Shown piece by piece: positions 55,702 through 64,000 of a stretch of 64,000 nt of DNA. The position numbers were made by a program, and so were the translations under genes. The notes beneath the pieces were generated by a model. The model saw nothing but the letters and a program-made list of their open reading frames with translations, was not told where the DNA came from and made no database searches. Position 1 is the first letter of the stretch. Each line of letters starts with the position of its first letter. This DNA is from Cyanomargarita calcarea GSE-NOS-MK-12-04C. Its GTDB lineage: Bacteria; Cyanobacteriota; Cyanobacteriia; Cyanobacteriales; Nostocaceae. The stretch is from positions 280,561 to 344,560 of the forward strand of contig JAHHGZ010000001.1 of NCBI GenBank assembly GCA_019359595.1. Reading direction: 5' to 3'.

Positions 55702-58056
55702 CTAAATAAATCTGCCGTTAGAATTTTTCCGCTGAATACCAATCACAGCAGGACGTGGGAAACCTGTGGGTTGACTCTTACCACCATCAGTAGTAGAAAT
55801 ATTGCTGGGCCAGCTACTACCACGCGGTACGGTACGAGCCTGGTTAAAAGTAGTACCATTCAAATCCAACATCTCAATATTACGACTTAGATTTCTACCA
55901 TCGTTAATCGGACTGTCCTCACCGGGATGCTGGACAGCAACAATCAGTGTATCTCCAACAAAAGTCGGTCCGGTTATTTCACAACGCACTGGTCCGTGGG
56001 CAAAAGGTCTTATGATTCCAGCATCTGGACCACTAGTGGGGATGAAGAATAACCAGTTATTACCAAATACACCAGTAAAATCAGAAACGTTACCACTGGC
56101 TGAATGATTAATTGTGGTTGGAGTCCCGGCAGCACCAACATTAAAACCGTTATGGGTAGAGGTGGACATATCCGTCACACCCCAGATATTTGCTTGAGAA
56201 TCAAACACTAAGTTATCAACATTGGCAAAACCAGCCCCCGACTGAGAACCAGCTTCTCCACCTTGAGCAAATCGCTGCCAACGGAAGGTCAGACCAGAAC
56301 CGTCTGCACTATCTTCGATAATCTTGTAAATACCTCCAGACTGCTGAGTAGCATTAGGAGCAGTGCTTAATTTGGCGACTTGGAAAATCCGCGAATCTGG
56401 ATAACCGTCACTTCCTGGTGCACCATCGGTATAAGCGATGAAAACTTCTTTTGTCAGCGGATGTACTTCCAAATCTTCGGGACGTGCTGTAGGAGTTCCT
56501 CCTGCTAAGTTTGCCGCTTGGAAGGCATCGCTAAGTATCGCACCTTGGGTTGCGTAGAAATCAGATAACTTCTTGTTTTGATAACCAGGTAATGCTGTCG
56601 CTTCATTAACACGAGTCATGTCGAAAGCACCACCATCGGTAGTTGAACCAGCGATACCAACACGACGAGGAAGTTTAAGTAGACCATTTCTTTGCGCTGA
56701 CCCTAAAGCTGCAAATTCCACAGAAGATAGAACTGTTGGCGCAATGGGATTGGTGGCAGTAGTTAAAACCAAGGGTATCCACTGACCAGTCCCGTCTTGG
56801 TTGTAACGAGCAACGTATAGAGTACCGTTTTCCCACAAAGTGCTGTTAACTTTATTAGTTGGTGATGTGACGATGCCGGTGCTAACAAACTTCCAAGTGT
56901 GTCCCCCGCGTCTATCATCTCCCATATAACCTACTAGTCTTTTGCCTGCTTCAGCACGCATGGCAATATTTTCATGGCGGAAACGACCCAACCAAGTGTG
57001 CTTCCGAGGACGGAAACTGGGGTCTGCTGGATCAACTTCGACCATCCAGCCGTATTTTTCCCCAACTAAGCCAAAAGTCTTGCCAGTGGTGCTATCGGTG
57101 TAACCTGTCTGAGTTCCATTCGACTTGACTGCTTCTGTCACACCAACAAAAAATGCTGCTGCTCCTTGGAAGTTTTCTTCGGCAGAAAGAATAGTTCCCC
57201 AAGGTGTTGTACCACCAGAACAATTGTAAGCAGTACCAATAATTTTGTTACCCAGTCCATCGGAACTGAGAGGAAAAACTTCAGTTGCAGTCGGCCCGGT
57301 AGCAATTAAATAGTTTTGGTCACCTTTTTGATAGCTTAAGCTTCCCCAGGAGGTGACAGATTGATAGCCATCTGTACGTTGGCTGTTGATACCCAATCCA
57401 GAAAGACCATGAACCCGGCGGTTTTTAGCATCTTTAACAACAGCGAAACGCCGCTGGGGGTTACGGCGAGAAATGCGGACGATAGAACCACCCAAGTTGT
57501 ATAAAAATTCTCCATCAACTTCAGTATTTCTGGTGGAGGGTAAAGCACGTCCAATGACTCCAGCAAAGCTAGTGGGAAGTGCCTGTACATCAGTGGGTGC
57601 TTCTGGAGCTAAACCAGAAAAAGGAAAGCTAATGTATTCGTGATTCACCCACAAATAGCCTTCGTCATCGCTTCTACCAACCGGAACAAAGCCTGTATAG
57701 TCGCAGTTGTAGCCGAAATATTCATTGAGGTCTGGGAAAACTTTGTCTCCCCAAGCGACGATGACATATCTTTCATACTCTGGTGGTACTACCACATCAT
57801 CAATGACGTTATAGCTGGGTAACTGGACATTTGCAGCAGGATTAAGTATTTGTCCCTGTCCAATTTGCGTTGGCAAGAAATTCTTTTGCTGTTGATAAAT
57901 TGGCAATGGATGGGGTAAGCGGACTGCCGTAAAGCTCAAAGGTGCAGATTGTGCTTCAGCAGCATTGAAAACACCACCTAAAACTTTATCTGCGACCACA
58001 GCACCAGCGCTTCCGGCAAAGAATATCAATAATTGTCTGCGACTATACTTGGTCAT
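55702..58056 (-). CDS. phoX: PhoX-family (DUF839) phosphatase, Tat-exported
   Basis: A 784-aa protein. The twin-arginine signal TKYSRRQLLIFFAG is at residues 2-15, with cleavage after AEAQS. The DUF839/PhoX body holds WVNHEYISFPF, CSGGTTPWGTILSAEENFQG (the conserved glutamate-bearing metal site) and TARPEDLEVHPLTKEVFIAYTD. PhoX enzymes are calcium/iron alkaline phosphatases used for organic phosphate. Start ATG 58056 puts the Tat motif at the end terminus; a 35-codon upstream extension is unlikely. Confidence 0.9.
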   Translation of the reverse strand: MTKYSRRQLLIFFAGSAGAVVADKVLGGVFNAAEAQSAPLSFTAVRLPHPLPIYQQQKNFLPTQIGQGQILNPAANVQLPSYNVIDDVVVPPEYERYVIVAWGDKVFPDLNEYFGYNCDYTGFVPVGRSDDEGYLWVNHEYISFPFSGLAPEAPTDVQALPTSFAGVIGRALPSTRNTEVDGEFLYNLGGSIVRISRRNPQRRFAVVKDAKNRRVHGLSGLGINSQRTDGYQSVTSWGSLSYQKGDQNYLIATGPTATEVFPLSSDGLGNKIIGTAYNCSGGTTPWGTILSAEENFQGAAAFFVGVTEAVKSNGTQTGYTDSTTGKTFGLVGEKYGWMVEVDPADPSFRPRKHTWLGRFRHENIAMRAEAGKRLVGYMGDDRRGGHTWKFVSTGIVTSPTNKVNSTLWENGTLYVARYNQDGTGQWIPLVLTTATNPIAPTVLSSVEFAALGSAQRNGLLKLPRRVGIAGSTTDGGAFDMTRVNEATALPGYQNKKLSDFYATQGAILSDAFQAANLAGGTPTARPEDLEVHPLTKEVFIAYTDGAPGSDGYPDSRIFQVAKLSTAPNATQQSGGIYKIIEDSADGSGLTFRWQRFAQGGEAGSQSGAGFANVDNLVFDSQANIWGVTDMSTSTHNGFNVGAAGTPTTINHSASGNVSDFTGVFGNNWLFFIPTSGPDAGIIRPFAHGPVRCEITGPTFVGDTLIVAVQHPGEDSPINDGRNLSRNIEMLDLNGTTFNQARTVPRGSSWPSNISTTDGGKSQPTGFPRPAVIGIQRKNSNGRFI

Positions 58057-58422
58057 AAATGTCTCCTCTGTTGGTAAATCTTTGCCCTTACAAAATTTGT
58101 TCCAAGAGAAAAAATAGAGTTTATCTCTACGTATTTCCAGATGTTTTTTTCGGTTGAACAATTAAACAGATTAGTCAAACCACATTTGCTAAGTGAATCT
58201 CTTACCAAAAAAAATATTCAAGTGAACTATGGAATCGCTTATTCACCTGCTGCATCGAAATTTGAACAGATAATGAAAATCATTCAACTAAAGTTGAATC
58301 TAGAGCTTATTAGTTAAATTCTGGTTATATACTGATTAATTAAAATAGGTATTTTTATATTTTTCTCCTGACGGGGTTACAAGCGCTCCAGAATACATCT
58401 AAGGTAAAGATTTGACCAAATT

Positions 58423-58683
58423 ATGTTAAAATTTAGAGAAGAAGATGTACTAGAAGTAGACCATATCAACTCTACAGTCGATGGCGGAAAGGATGATTGG
58501 AAAAATCTCCAATTATTACATCCACATTGCCATGATGAAAAAACTCATATTCACCTAATAAAAATTAGAAATAATGTTCGCTCAGATATACTCAATAAAT
58601 TAGCCCATTTTTGGAAACAAGTTTATACATTAAGTAGACAGGCATTATTAAATATAAGATGGAAGATCCAAAAGCCCACCTGA
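58423..58683 (+). pseudogene. HNH tail of a group II intron-encoded protein
   Basis: An 86-aa frame with FREEDVLEVDHINSTVDGGK and NLQLLHPHCHDEKT, the HNH endonuclease motif at the C-terminus of group II intron reverse transcriptases. It lacks the reverse transcriptase and maturase parts and the expected start. About 28 bases downstream lies TTTACGCCTACCTACTTAC, which is similar to the end at about 8925-8945. It is best read as a group II intron relic. Confidence 0.6.
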
Positions 58684-59017
58684 ACTAAAAAATAATATTT
58701 GATGTTTATTTACGCCTACCTACTTACTTAGTACAGAAGAGCATAAATTCGTAGCGTTTTTAAACGCAGAGGTACGCTGAGTTTTTTTAAGAGGATTCGC
58801 TACGAAGTTGCGAAATTCTGTACTTAGCATACGCGATCGCGCATATCGCCGTCAAAAGAAGCATGAAATCTTACCATTACAACACGCTTCTGTTGTCCAA
58901 AGGTATTCTTAAGGTTATTATGGAATCTCATAATGTTGGTGCTGTACTACGTAAAATGTCTCAGAGGGTGTTTATTCAGAATATTTTAATAAAAATTTTG
59001 TATTCAAGAGTCATTAA
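58684..59017. other. Intergenic after the intron relic
   Basis: About 330 bases. No gene seen, apart from the CCTACCTACTTA-containing end described for the HNH relic. A HIP1-like motif is present at about 58833. Confidence 0.4.
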
Positions 59018-59455
59018 CTAGACACGCTTGACCATTACTATATTACCTTCTATCTTGGTTTTATAAGTTGATAATGGTTTTGTTGCTAGACCATTTATTA
59101 CTTTACCATCGGCGGCAAATTCTGAAGCATGACAGGGGCATAAAAAGATATTTTCTTTTGCTTCCCAATCAACCGTACAACCTAGATGTGTGCAAGTTGG
59201 GTTAACAGCAATTAAATTGTTATTTTTCGATGTCCCAATTACTAAAATTGCACCCAAAGATGATTTTTGTTTAAATATTTGACCAGCTTTATCTAACTCT
59301 GCTATAGTCCCGATGTCAATCCAATTCTCAGATTGAGATGGCTTTTTTTTTGGTTTGGGTTTAGGTTTAGCGGCATAACTCGCAGCAAACAAAATAGGTG
59401 AACAATTTAAAAATAAGCTGACACTAAATAAAGTGATAAAATTACGACGATTCAT
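59018..59455 (-). CDS. Rieske [2Fe-2S] protein
   Basis: A 145-aa protein with an N-terminal signal/anchor (MNRRNFITLFSVSLFLN, with a possible twin-arginine motif NRRNF), a Lys/Pro-rich linker, and a Rieske domain with both cluster boxes: CTHLGC (about 91-96) and CPCHASEF (about 109-116). Two Cys and two His ligands are complete. It is shorter than PetC, so it is a stand-alone periplasmic or thylakoid-lumen electron carrier. Its partner is unknown. Confidence 0.9.
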   Translation of the reverse strand: MNRRNFITLFSVSLFLNCSPILFAASYAAKPKPKPKKKPSQSENWIDIGTIAELDKAGQIFKQKSSLGAILVIGTSKNNNLIAVNPTCTHLGCTVDWEAKENIFLCPCHASEFAADGKVINGLATKPLSTYKTKIEGNIVMVKRV

Positions 59456-59636
59456 ATATTTTCAGTAAAATTATGTTTCATGTAACACAAAAAGAAATTT
59501 ACTTAAAGGCGTAGAGTATAACAAAATAGGTAACTAGATGAAGAATGTAACTTCATCCATTACCTTTATACCCTATGCCTTTCAAATACTTACACCCTAT
59601 ATCTTTAATTAGTCTAAAATTAGTCAGTAAAAAAAT

Positions 59637-60029
59637 CTACGGTAAACTATTCCGCAGACTGCGTAGACAGTTTATCGATGCGACACAATCACAGCCAAAC
59701 ATAGATACAGCAGCATCACTTTCTTCGTCTGTAACCTCAAGTAAAGCCTTTTGGTTGTTTTCATCTGCTGCATTAATCTCTGGTGAACCCTTCTTGATGT
59801 GAGATAATTGTTCAGCATTAGCACAAAAAAACTTACCGAGTTTTGGATGTTTCACACAGGCTTTTTGGCTTTCGGCTGAAACTGGTGTAACAGTTGCATC
59901 TGGACGTTCTACTGGTTGTACATTCTTGACTGTTTCACTAGCTACAGCTATTTTCCCAGTCATTAACAATGAACCTAGAGAAATCAATGCTGCAGGTTTA
60001 CTTGTTAAATTAGAGAATAAATTTTTCAC
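59637..60029 (-). CDS. Secreted hypothetical protein with a Cys-rich C-terminal motif
   Basis: A 130-aa protein. The signal peptide covers about residues 1-30 (SLLMTGKIAVAS). A conserved-looking KHPKLGKFFCANAEQL segment follows, then VTDEESDAAVSMFGCDCVASINCLRSLR at the C-terminus, with three cysteines in a GCDC...C arrangement. I recognise this tail as recurring in cyanobacterial hypothetical proteins but know no function. It lies next to the Rieske gene in the same direction. Confidence 0.65.
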   Translation of the reverse strand: MKNLFSNLTSKPAALISLGSLLMTGKIAVASETVKNVQPVERPDATVTPVSAESQKACVKHPKLGKFFCANAEQLSHIKKGSPEINAADENNQKALLEVTDEESDAAVSMFGCDCVASINCLRSLRNSLP

Positions 60030-60139
60030 TTCAGTTCTCCTAAAAGCATAGAGGATAACATCACCAACCTATTATAATCAAGTGGACGAGAATGTTTATT
60101 ATCCAGTTCCTTGAATTAATTATGTGTAACACATTTTTC

Positions 60140-60234
60140 ATTTTTCGGCGATGCAGTGACTGTTCAATATCCTGGATAACGTGACCAAATTTACCAATGC
60201 GAGGATAGCCTAATGTTGCGGTTTGAATTTTCAT
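60140..60234 (-). pseudogene. metE: metE N-terminal relic
   Basis: From ATG 60234 the frame reads MKIQTATLGYPRIGKFG, whose TATLGYPRIGK is the hallmark start of cobalamin-independent methionine synthase. Similarity ends after about 20-30 residues, the rest of the 750-residue enzyme is gone, and the frame soon closes. It suggests the cell relies on B12-dependent methionine synthesis, in keeping with the btuB operon. Confidence 0.55.
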
Positions 60235-60520
60235 TGCTTTCTGTACCTTTAAAGATTAATAATTTTGCTAATATTGAGGGTTAGGAAATTTTACCCATAC
60301 GTAACTTAACAACAAGTTACGTTTAATCTTTCCCACTTATTTAGTGGCGGAATTTTTGCTAAAATTGCCTTTTTCAGTGGTTCAGGTCGTTCTCACCAAG
60401 GCAATAGACCATCATGCTTTACGTAGTATTTACTCGCACATTGCAGTATCACTTCCGTAAAGGGCTGGCTTTGCCCTTCAAGGCTAGAAATAAGAGTTTA
60501 AGAGAGTTTTTGCCTAAGTC

Positions 60521-61558
<1,038 letters not shown>

Positions 61559-61585
61559 TCATAATTCTTTTTGTGCGACAAATAT

Positions 61586-61921
61586 TTATCCTTGATTTGC
61601 TTTTACCTTATTTTTTGCGGTAGTAAATCCTTTACTTTCCCCATAGCGGACAGTCCTAAATTCCACATGGTTCGCATTGGGATTGTAAATAGTATAAGTA
61701 GCTTCACCAGGTTTACGTCCCACATTTCCCACCCCAATTACTTGACGTGGGGTATTAATATTGGTGGTGTTAGGAGCAATATGACTATCCAGGGTTGTAA
61801 TTTCTGATGTAATGGAAGCAGCTTCTAAATGATATTGAAAACAACTGCCAGAACGTCCGCAGAATAAATTATTAGCTTGCATCCGCGACAGTCTATCTAA
61901 CATTTCAATTGGTTCAGTCAA
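61586..61921 (-). CDS. Hypothetical protein in the zinc cluster
   Basis: A 111-aa frame with starts at TTG 61921 or ATG 61903 (MLDRLSRMQANN). It contains CGRSGSCFQYHLEAA with two cysteines, then RQVIGVGNVGRKPGEATYTIYNP and VEFRTVRYGESKGFTTAK. I do not recognise the family. It lies between the COG0523 GTPase and hemB, in the same direction, and may share their zinc-linked control. Confidence 0.6.
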   Translation of the reverse strand: MTEPIEMLDRLSRMQANNLFCGRSGSCFQYHLEAASITSEITTLDSHIAPNTTNINTPRQVIGVGNVGRKPGEATYTIYNPNANHVEFRTVRYGESKGFTTAKNKVKANQG

Positions 61922-62035
61922 GAGCGTTAATTCTTCAAACCTTTAGAAAAGGAAATTCAGCCCCCAAGCGTTTCTGGTCAATTGGTGTACTTCCGACCCA
62001 GAACTAACTCAACCGTTTTACTTAAGACATCTTAA

Positions 62036-63055
62036 TTATACCAAACATTCATTGAGTAAAGAATGAATTTTATTGCTATCTAGGTGTCTACCAATAAAAA
62101 CAACTTCATTTTTAGGAGATGTTTTCCATGCATCTGCATCTAATTGATAGCGAGGACCACTAAGTTGAAAAATATGCCGGAGAGGACTATCGTTAAACCA
62201 CAAAATACCCTTAGCTCTAAATACATCTTTTGGCATTTCTTCGGTCAAGAAATTATCAAATTTTTTCACATCAAACGGTTTATTAATTTGGAAAGACATT
62301 GATATAAATCCATCATTATCTAAGTGCTGAGAGTGATGACCTTGATGTTCGTGGTCGTGATGTTCGTGTTTATGTTCTTTTTCTTGAGGAGTATATAAAT
62401 TTTTTGGGGTTAATCCTACACCGAGAATTAATGGTAATGCTACTTTTCCGTATGTAGTTTGCAGGATTCTTGGTGACTCTTTGACATCATGGATGAAATC
62501 TTCTAATTCTTGAAGTTTTTCTGGTGTCGCAAGGTCAGTTTTATTGAGAATAACAATATCTCCGTAGGTAATTTGTTTGAATGCTGCCTCACTTTGAAAA
62601 TGTTCTGCATCAAAGGATTCGGCATCAACTAGAGTCAAGATAGAATCAAGATTAGTAAAATCTCTCAGTTCGGTTCCCAAGAAAGTCAAAATAATTGGTA
62701 ATGGGTCAGCAACACCTGTGGTTTCTATCACCATATAATCAATGTGGTCTTCGCGTTCCAACACTCGATAAACAGCATCAACTAATCCATCATTGATAGT
62801 GCAGCAAATACAGCCATTACTGAGTTCTACCATATCTTCATCGATAGAAACAAGTAATTGGCTATCAATGTTAATATCACCAAATTCATTGACTAAAACT
62901 GCAACTTTTAAATCTTGTTTATTCTGAAGAATTTCATTTAGCAATGTGGTTTTACCGCTACCCAAAAACCCTGTGATGATGGTAACAGGCATTCCCATTT
63001 TAGGGATGTCGGTAATAATTTCTGAAGTCGAAGCAGTTGCGTTGAAAGTTGTCAT
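62036..63055 (-). CDS. COG0523 GTPase (CobW/ZNG-type zinc metallochaperone)
   Basis: A 339-aa G3E GTPase. The P-loop is TGFLGSGKTTLLNEIL, the metal motif is SNGCICCTIND (GCxCC), and a histidine-rich linker (HKHEHHDHEHQGHHSQH) is followed by a CobW C-terminal domain. Such proteins deliver zinc to client enzymes in zinc starvation. The placement next to a thrS paralogue relic and a Zur-boxed hemB fits a Zur regulon member. Full length. Confidence 0.95.
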   Translation of the reverse strand: MTTFNATASTSEIITDIPKMGMPVTIITGFLGSGKTTLLNEILQNKQDLKVAVLVNEFGDINIDSQLLVSIDEDMVELSNGCICCTINDGLVDAVYRVLEREDHIDYMVIETTGVADPLPIILTFLGTELRDFTNLDSILTLVDAESFDAEHFQSEAAFKQITYGDIVILNKTDLATPEKLQELEDFIHDVKESPRILQTTYGKVALPLILGVGLTPKNLYTPQEKEHKHEHHDHEHQGHHSQHLDNDGFISMSFQINKPFDVKKFDNFLTEEMPKDVFRAKGILWFNDSPLRHIFQLSGPRYQLDADAWKTSPKNEVVFIGRHLDSNKIHSLLNECLV

Positions 63056-63125
63056 AATATATCGTCCTTTGGTTTAGTTTCGATTATGTAGAGACACGTT
63101 AGCAAAGCTCTTCTGAAAAAAAATC

Positions 63126-63449
63126 TCAATTAATCCGGTAGTGGTATCCGTGCAAGAATGCCTTTTTGTAAAACTTCAGGTCGCTCGTTACAAAGAACAA
63201 TTCCATCACTACTAGCATGATATTGTTCGCGGTGATTTTGGGTAAATCATCAGGAATGAAGCTGACGGGACTATCGAAATCGTAGTAAAACCCCGTGTCT
63301 GTAACTGGTCTGATGGCAGCTTTTGTTCCCGGATAGAGCTTTTGCACTGCCATTGCCATTATGTGGGCACAGGTGTGGCGAATCCGTTGCAGCTTATCGT
63401 TTTCCTGGGGGTTCAAGTTTGGGCTGGACTGAACTACAGAGCTTACCAT
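63126..63449 (-). pseudogene. thrS: Truncated threonyl-tRNA synthetase paralogue (thrS2)
   Basis: The first 72 residues match the catalytic-domain lead of ThrRS (LQRIRHTCAHIMAMAVQKLYPGTKAAIRPVTDTGFYYDFD...FIPDDLPKI). After DLPKI the frame is lost; the next frame holds REQYHASSDGIVLCNERPEVLQKGILAR to a stop at 63130, which is not ThrRS. The rest of the 600-residue enzyme is gone. The start is preceded by a Zur-like box. Zur-regulated thrS paralogues are known in cyanobacteria. Here a deletion fused the head of the gene to the tail of an unknown gene. Confidence 0.8.
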
Positions 63450-63458
63450 ATAGTAAAA

Positions 63459-63476
63459 ACGAGAATCATTATCATA
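63459..63476 (-). promoter_or_regulatory. Zur-like box upstream of the thrS relic / COG0523 gene
   Basis: On the minus strand TGATAATGATTCTCG, a 13-of-15 match to the Zur consensus, 11-25 bases upstream of the thrS relic start. It may serve as promoter control for the downstream COG0523 gene. Confidence 0.65.
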
Positions 63477-63480
63477 GGAT

Positions 63481-63929
63481 AGCGCACAAAAGTTTCTTTG
63501 GAAATATTTGGTTTAATAAATTTTGTTATTAACGACTGCAATAGACATCTCCGAAAACAGTCAATTTTTTACTGTCAGTAGACCGAAAATTTCTGCGGTT
63601 GCGCTCACTTTCCATTGCTCCCGTCGTAAAATACCCAGGATTAGTTAGGCGATCGCATTTGCCAGTTGATTTTTTACCAAAAGATTTCAAGGTATATGTT
63701 AGCCCGTATGGGGCGTTATGGGTATATGAATATATCGAGAATTCCTGGAGTGAAAGATAAACGAGTGGTCAGGAAAAGTTTGGAGAGAGTGCAGATGTGG
63801 GAAATGCGCCCTGGCGGACAAAAGAAACGTGCCTTTTTTGCGCAAGCAACAGTCTTACTGCTAGATAAACCATTCATATCATGTCCGCATAATCGCTTAC
63901 GATAAAAGCAGAGAGTAAAAATATGATTT
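63481..63929 (+). other. Intergenic with an unassigned frame
   Basis: Contains a 79-codon frame at 63666-63905 (RYMLARMGRYGYMNISRIPG ...) with no recognised family, which may be noise. The stretch just before the transposase start probably includes the left end of an IS630-type element. Confidence 0.35.
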
Positions 63930-64000
63930 ATGCCAAAACGGATCAGTATAGTGGAGCATTCAAATATTTCTGAATTAGAGCAGCTCTACAAACAAGCTAA
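63930..64000 (+). mobile_element. Start of an IS630-type transposase, cut by the window edge
   Basis: ATG 63930 opens MPKRISIVEHSNISELEQL, resembling the N-terminal HTH entry of IS630-family transposases (MPKxIxIxxHLSxEELExRY). Only 23 codons are visible. Confidence 0.55.

Noticed and set aside
63666..63905. A 79-codon plus-strand frame near the window end
   Set aside because: No recognisable family, no clear ribosome-binding site, and it lies in the probable end region of an IS630-type element.

Overview
The window is chromosomal DNA from a cyanobacterium, probably a filamentous Nostocales-type strain. Support comes from frequent HIP1 octamers (GCGATCGC), heptanucleotide STRR repeats (GGAAGAA units at 4401, 35540 and 35711), many small palindromic MITEs, and cyanobacterial families (CrtISO, DUF3134, fused BgtB-like binding protein/permease, SmtA-type metallothionein, KaiC-like ATPase). 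No tRNA or rRNA gene was recognised. The species cannot be named from the sequence. A striking general feature is recent decay: two sensor kinases with internal deletions, a toxin gene hit by a MITE, a frameshifted BrnT toxin, a cas3 split by an RNA-guided-nuclease element, and relics of metE, thrS, group II intron and transposase genes.

Layout. 1-7.3 kb: decayed hybrid kinase, small envelope and pentapeptide-repeat proteins, purT, a FAS1 protein and DUF3134. 7.3-10.3 kb: a WYL regulator, DUF6888/DUF6887-like small pairs and a Uma2 nuclease. 10.4-23.2 kb: a type I-D CRISPR-Cas locus (cas3-cas10d-cas7d-cas5d-cas6-cas4-cas1-cas2) bracketed by two CRISPR arrays that point outward in opposite directions. 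Their leaders are homologous inverted copies, and their repeats differ by exchanging a GAAA for a UUCG tetraloop in the same stem. cas3 is interrupted by a 1.88-kb element that carries a single large TnpB/Cas12-like RuvC nuclease, and cas3 also lacks its C-terminus. 23.2-29 kb: a broken HTH/PIN toxin-antitoxin pair, crtISO, upp, YggT and a broken BrnTA pair. 29-36.7 kb: a KaiC-like ATPase/response regulator/(broken) kinase operon, catalase, aroE and an alpha/beta hydrolase. 38.6-41.5 kb: a polar amino-acid ABC transporter and an unlisted 53-aa metallothionein with an SmtB-like operator.

41.7-51.5 kb is a metal/cobalamin uptake island. It holds two binding-protein plus FecCD-permease sets with no ATPase in view, a [2Fe-2S] protein, and a BtuB-like TonB receptor behind a cobalamin riboswitch and a Fur-like box. 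51.5-58.4 kb: a chimeric Ca-binding/WD40 fragment, a 1025-aa beta-barrel plus beta-helix surface protein with an internal duplication, and a Tat-exported PhoX-type phosphatase. 59-63.5 kb: a Rieske protein, an unusual secreted Cys-motif protein, a metE relic, and a Zur-type zinc-starvation cluster (truncated thrS paralogue, COG0523 GTPase, hypothetical, hemB paralogue) with two well-matched Zur-like boxes. The window ends in the start of an IS630-like transposase.
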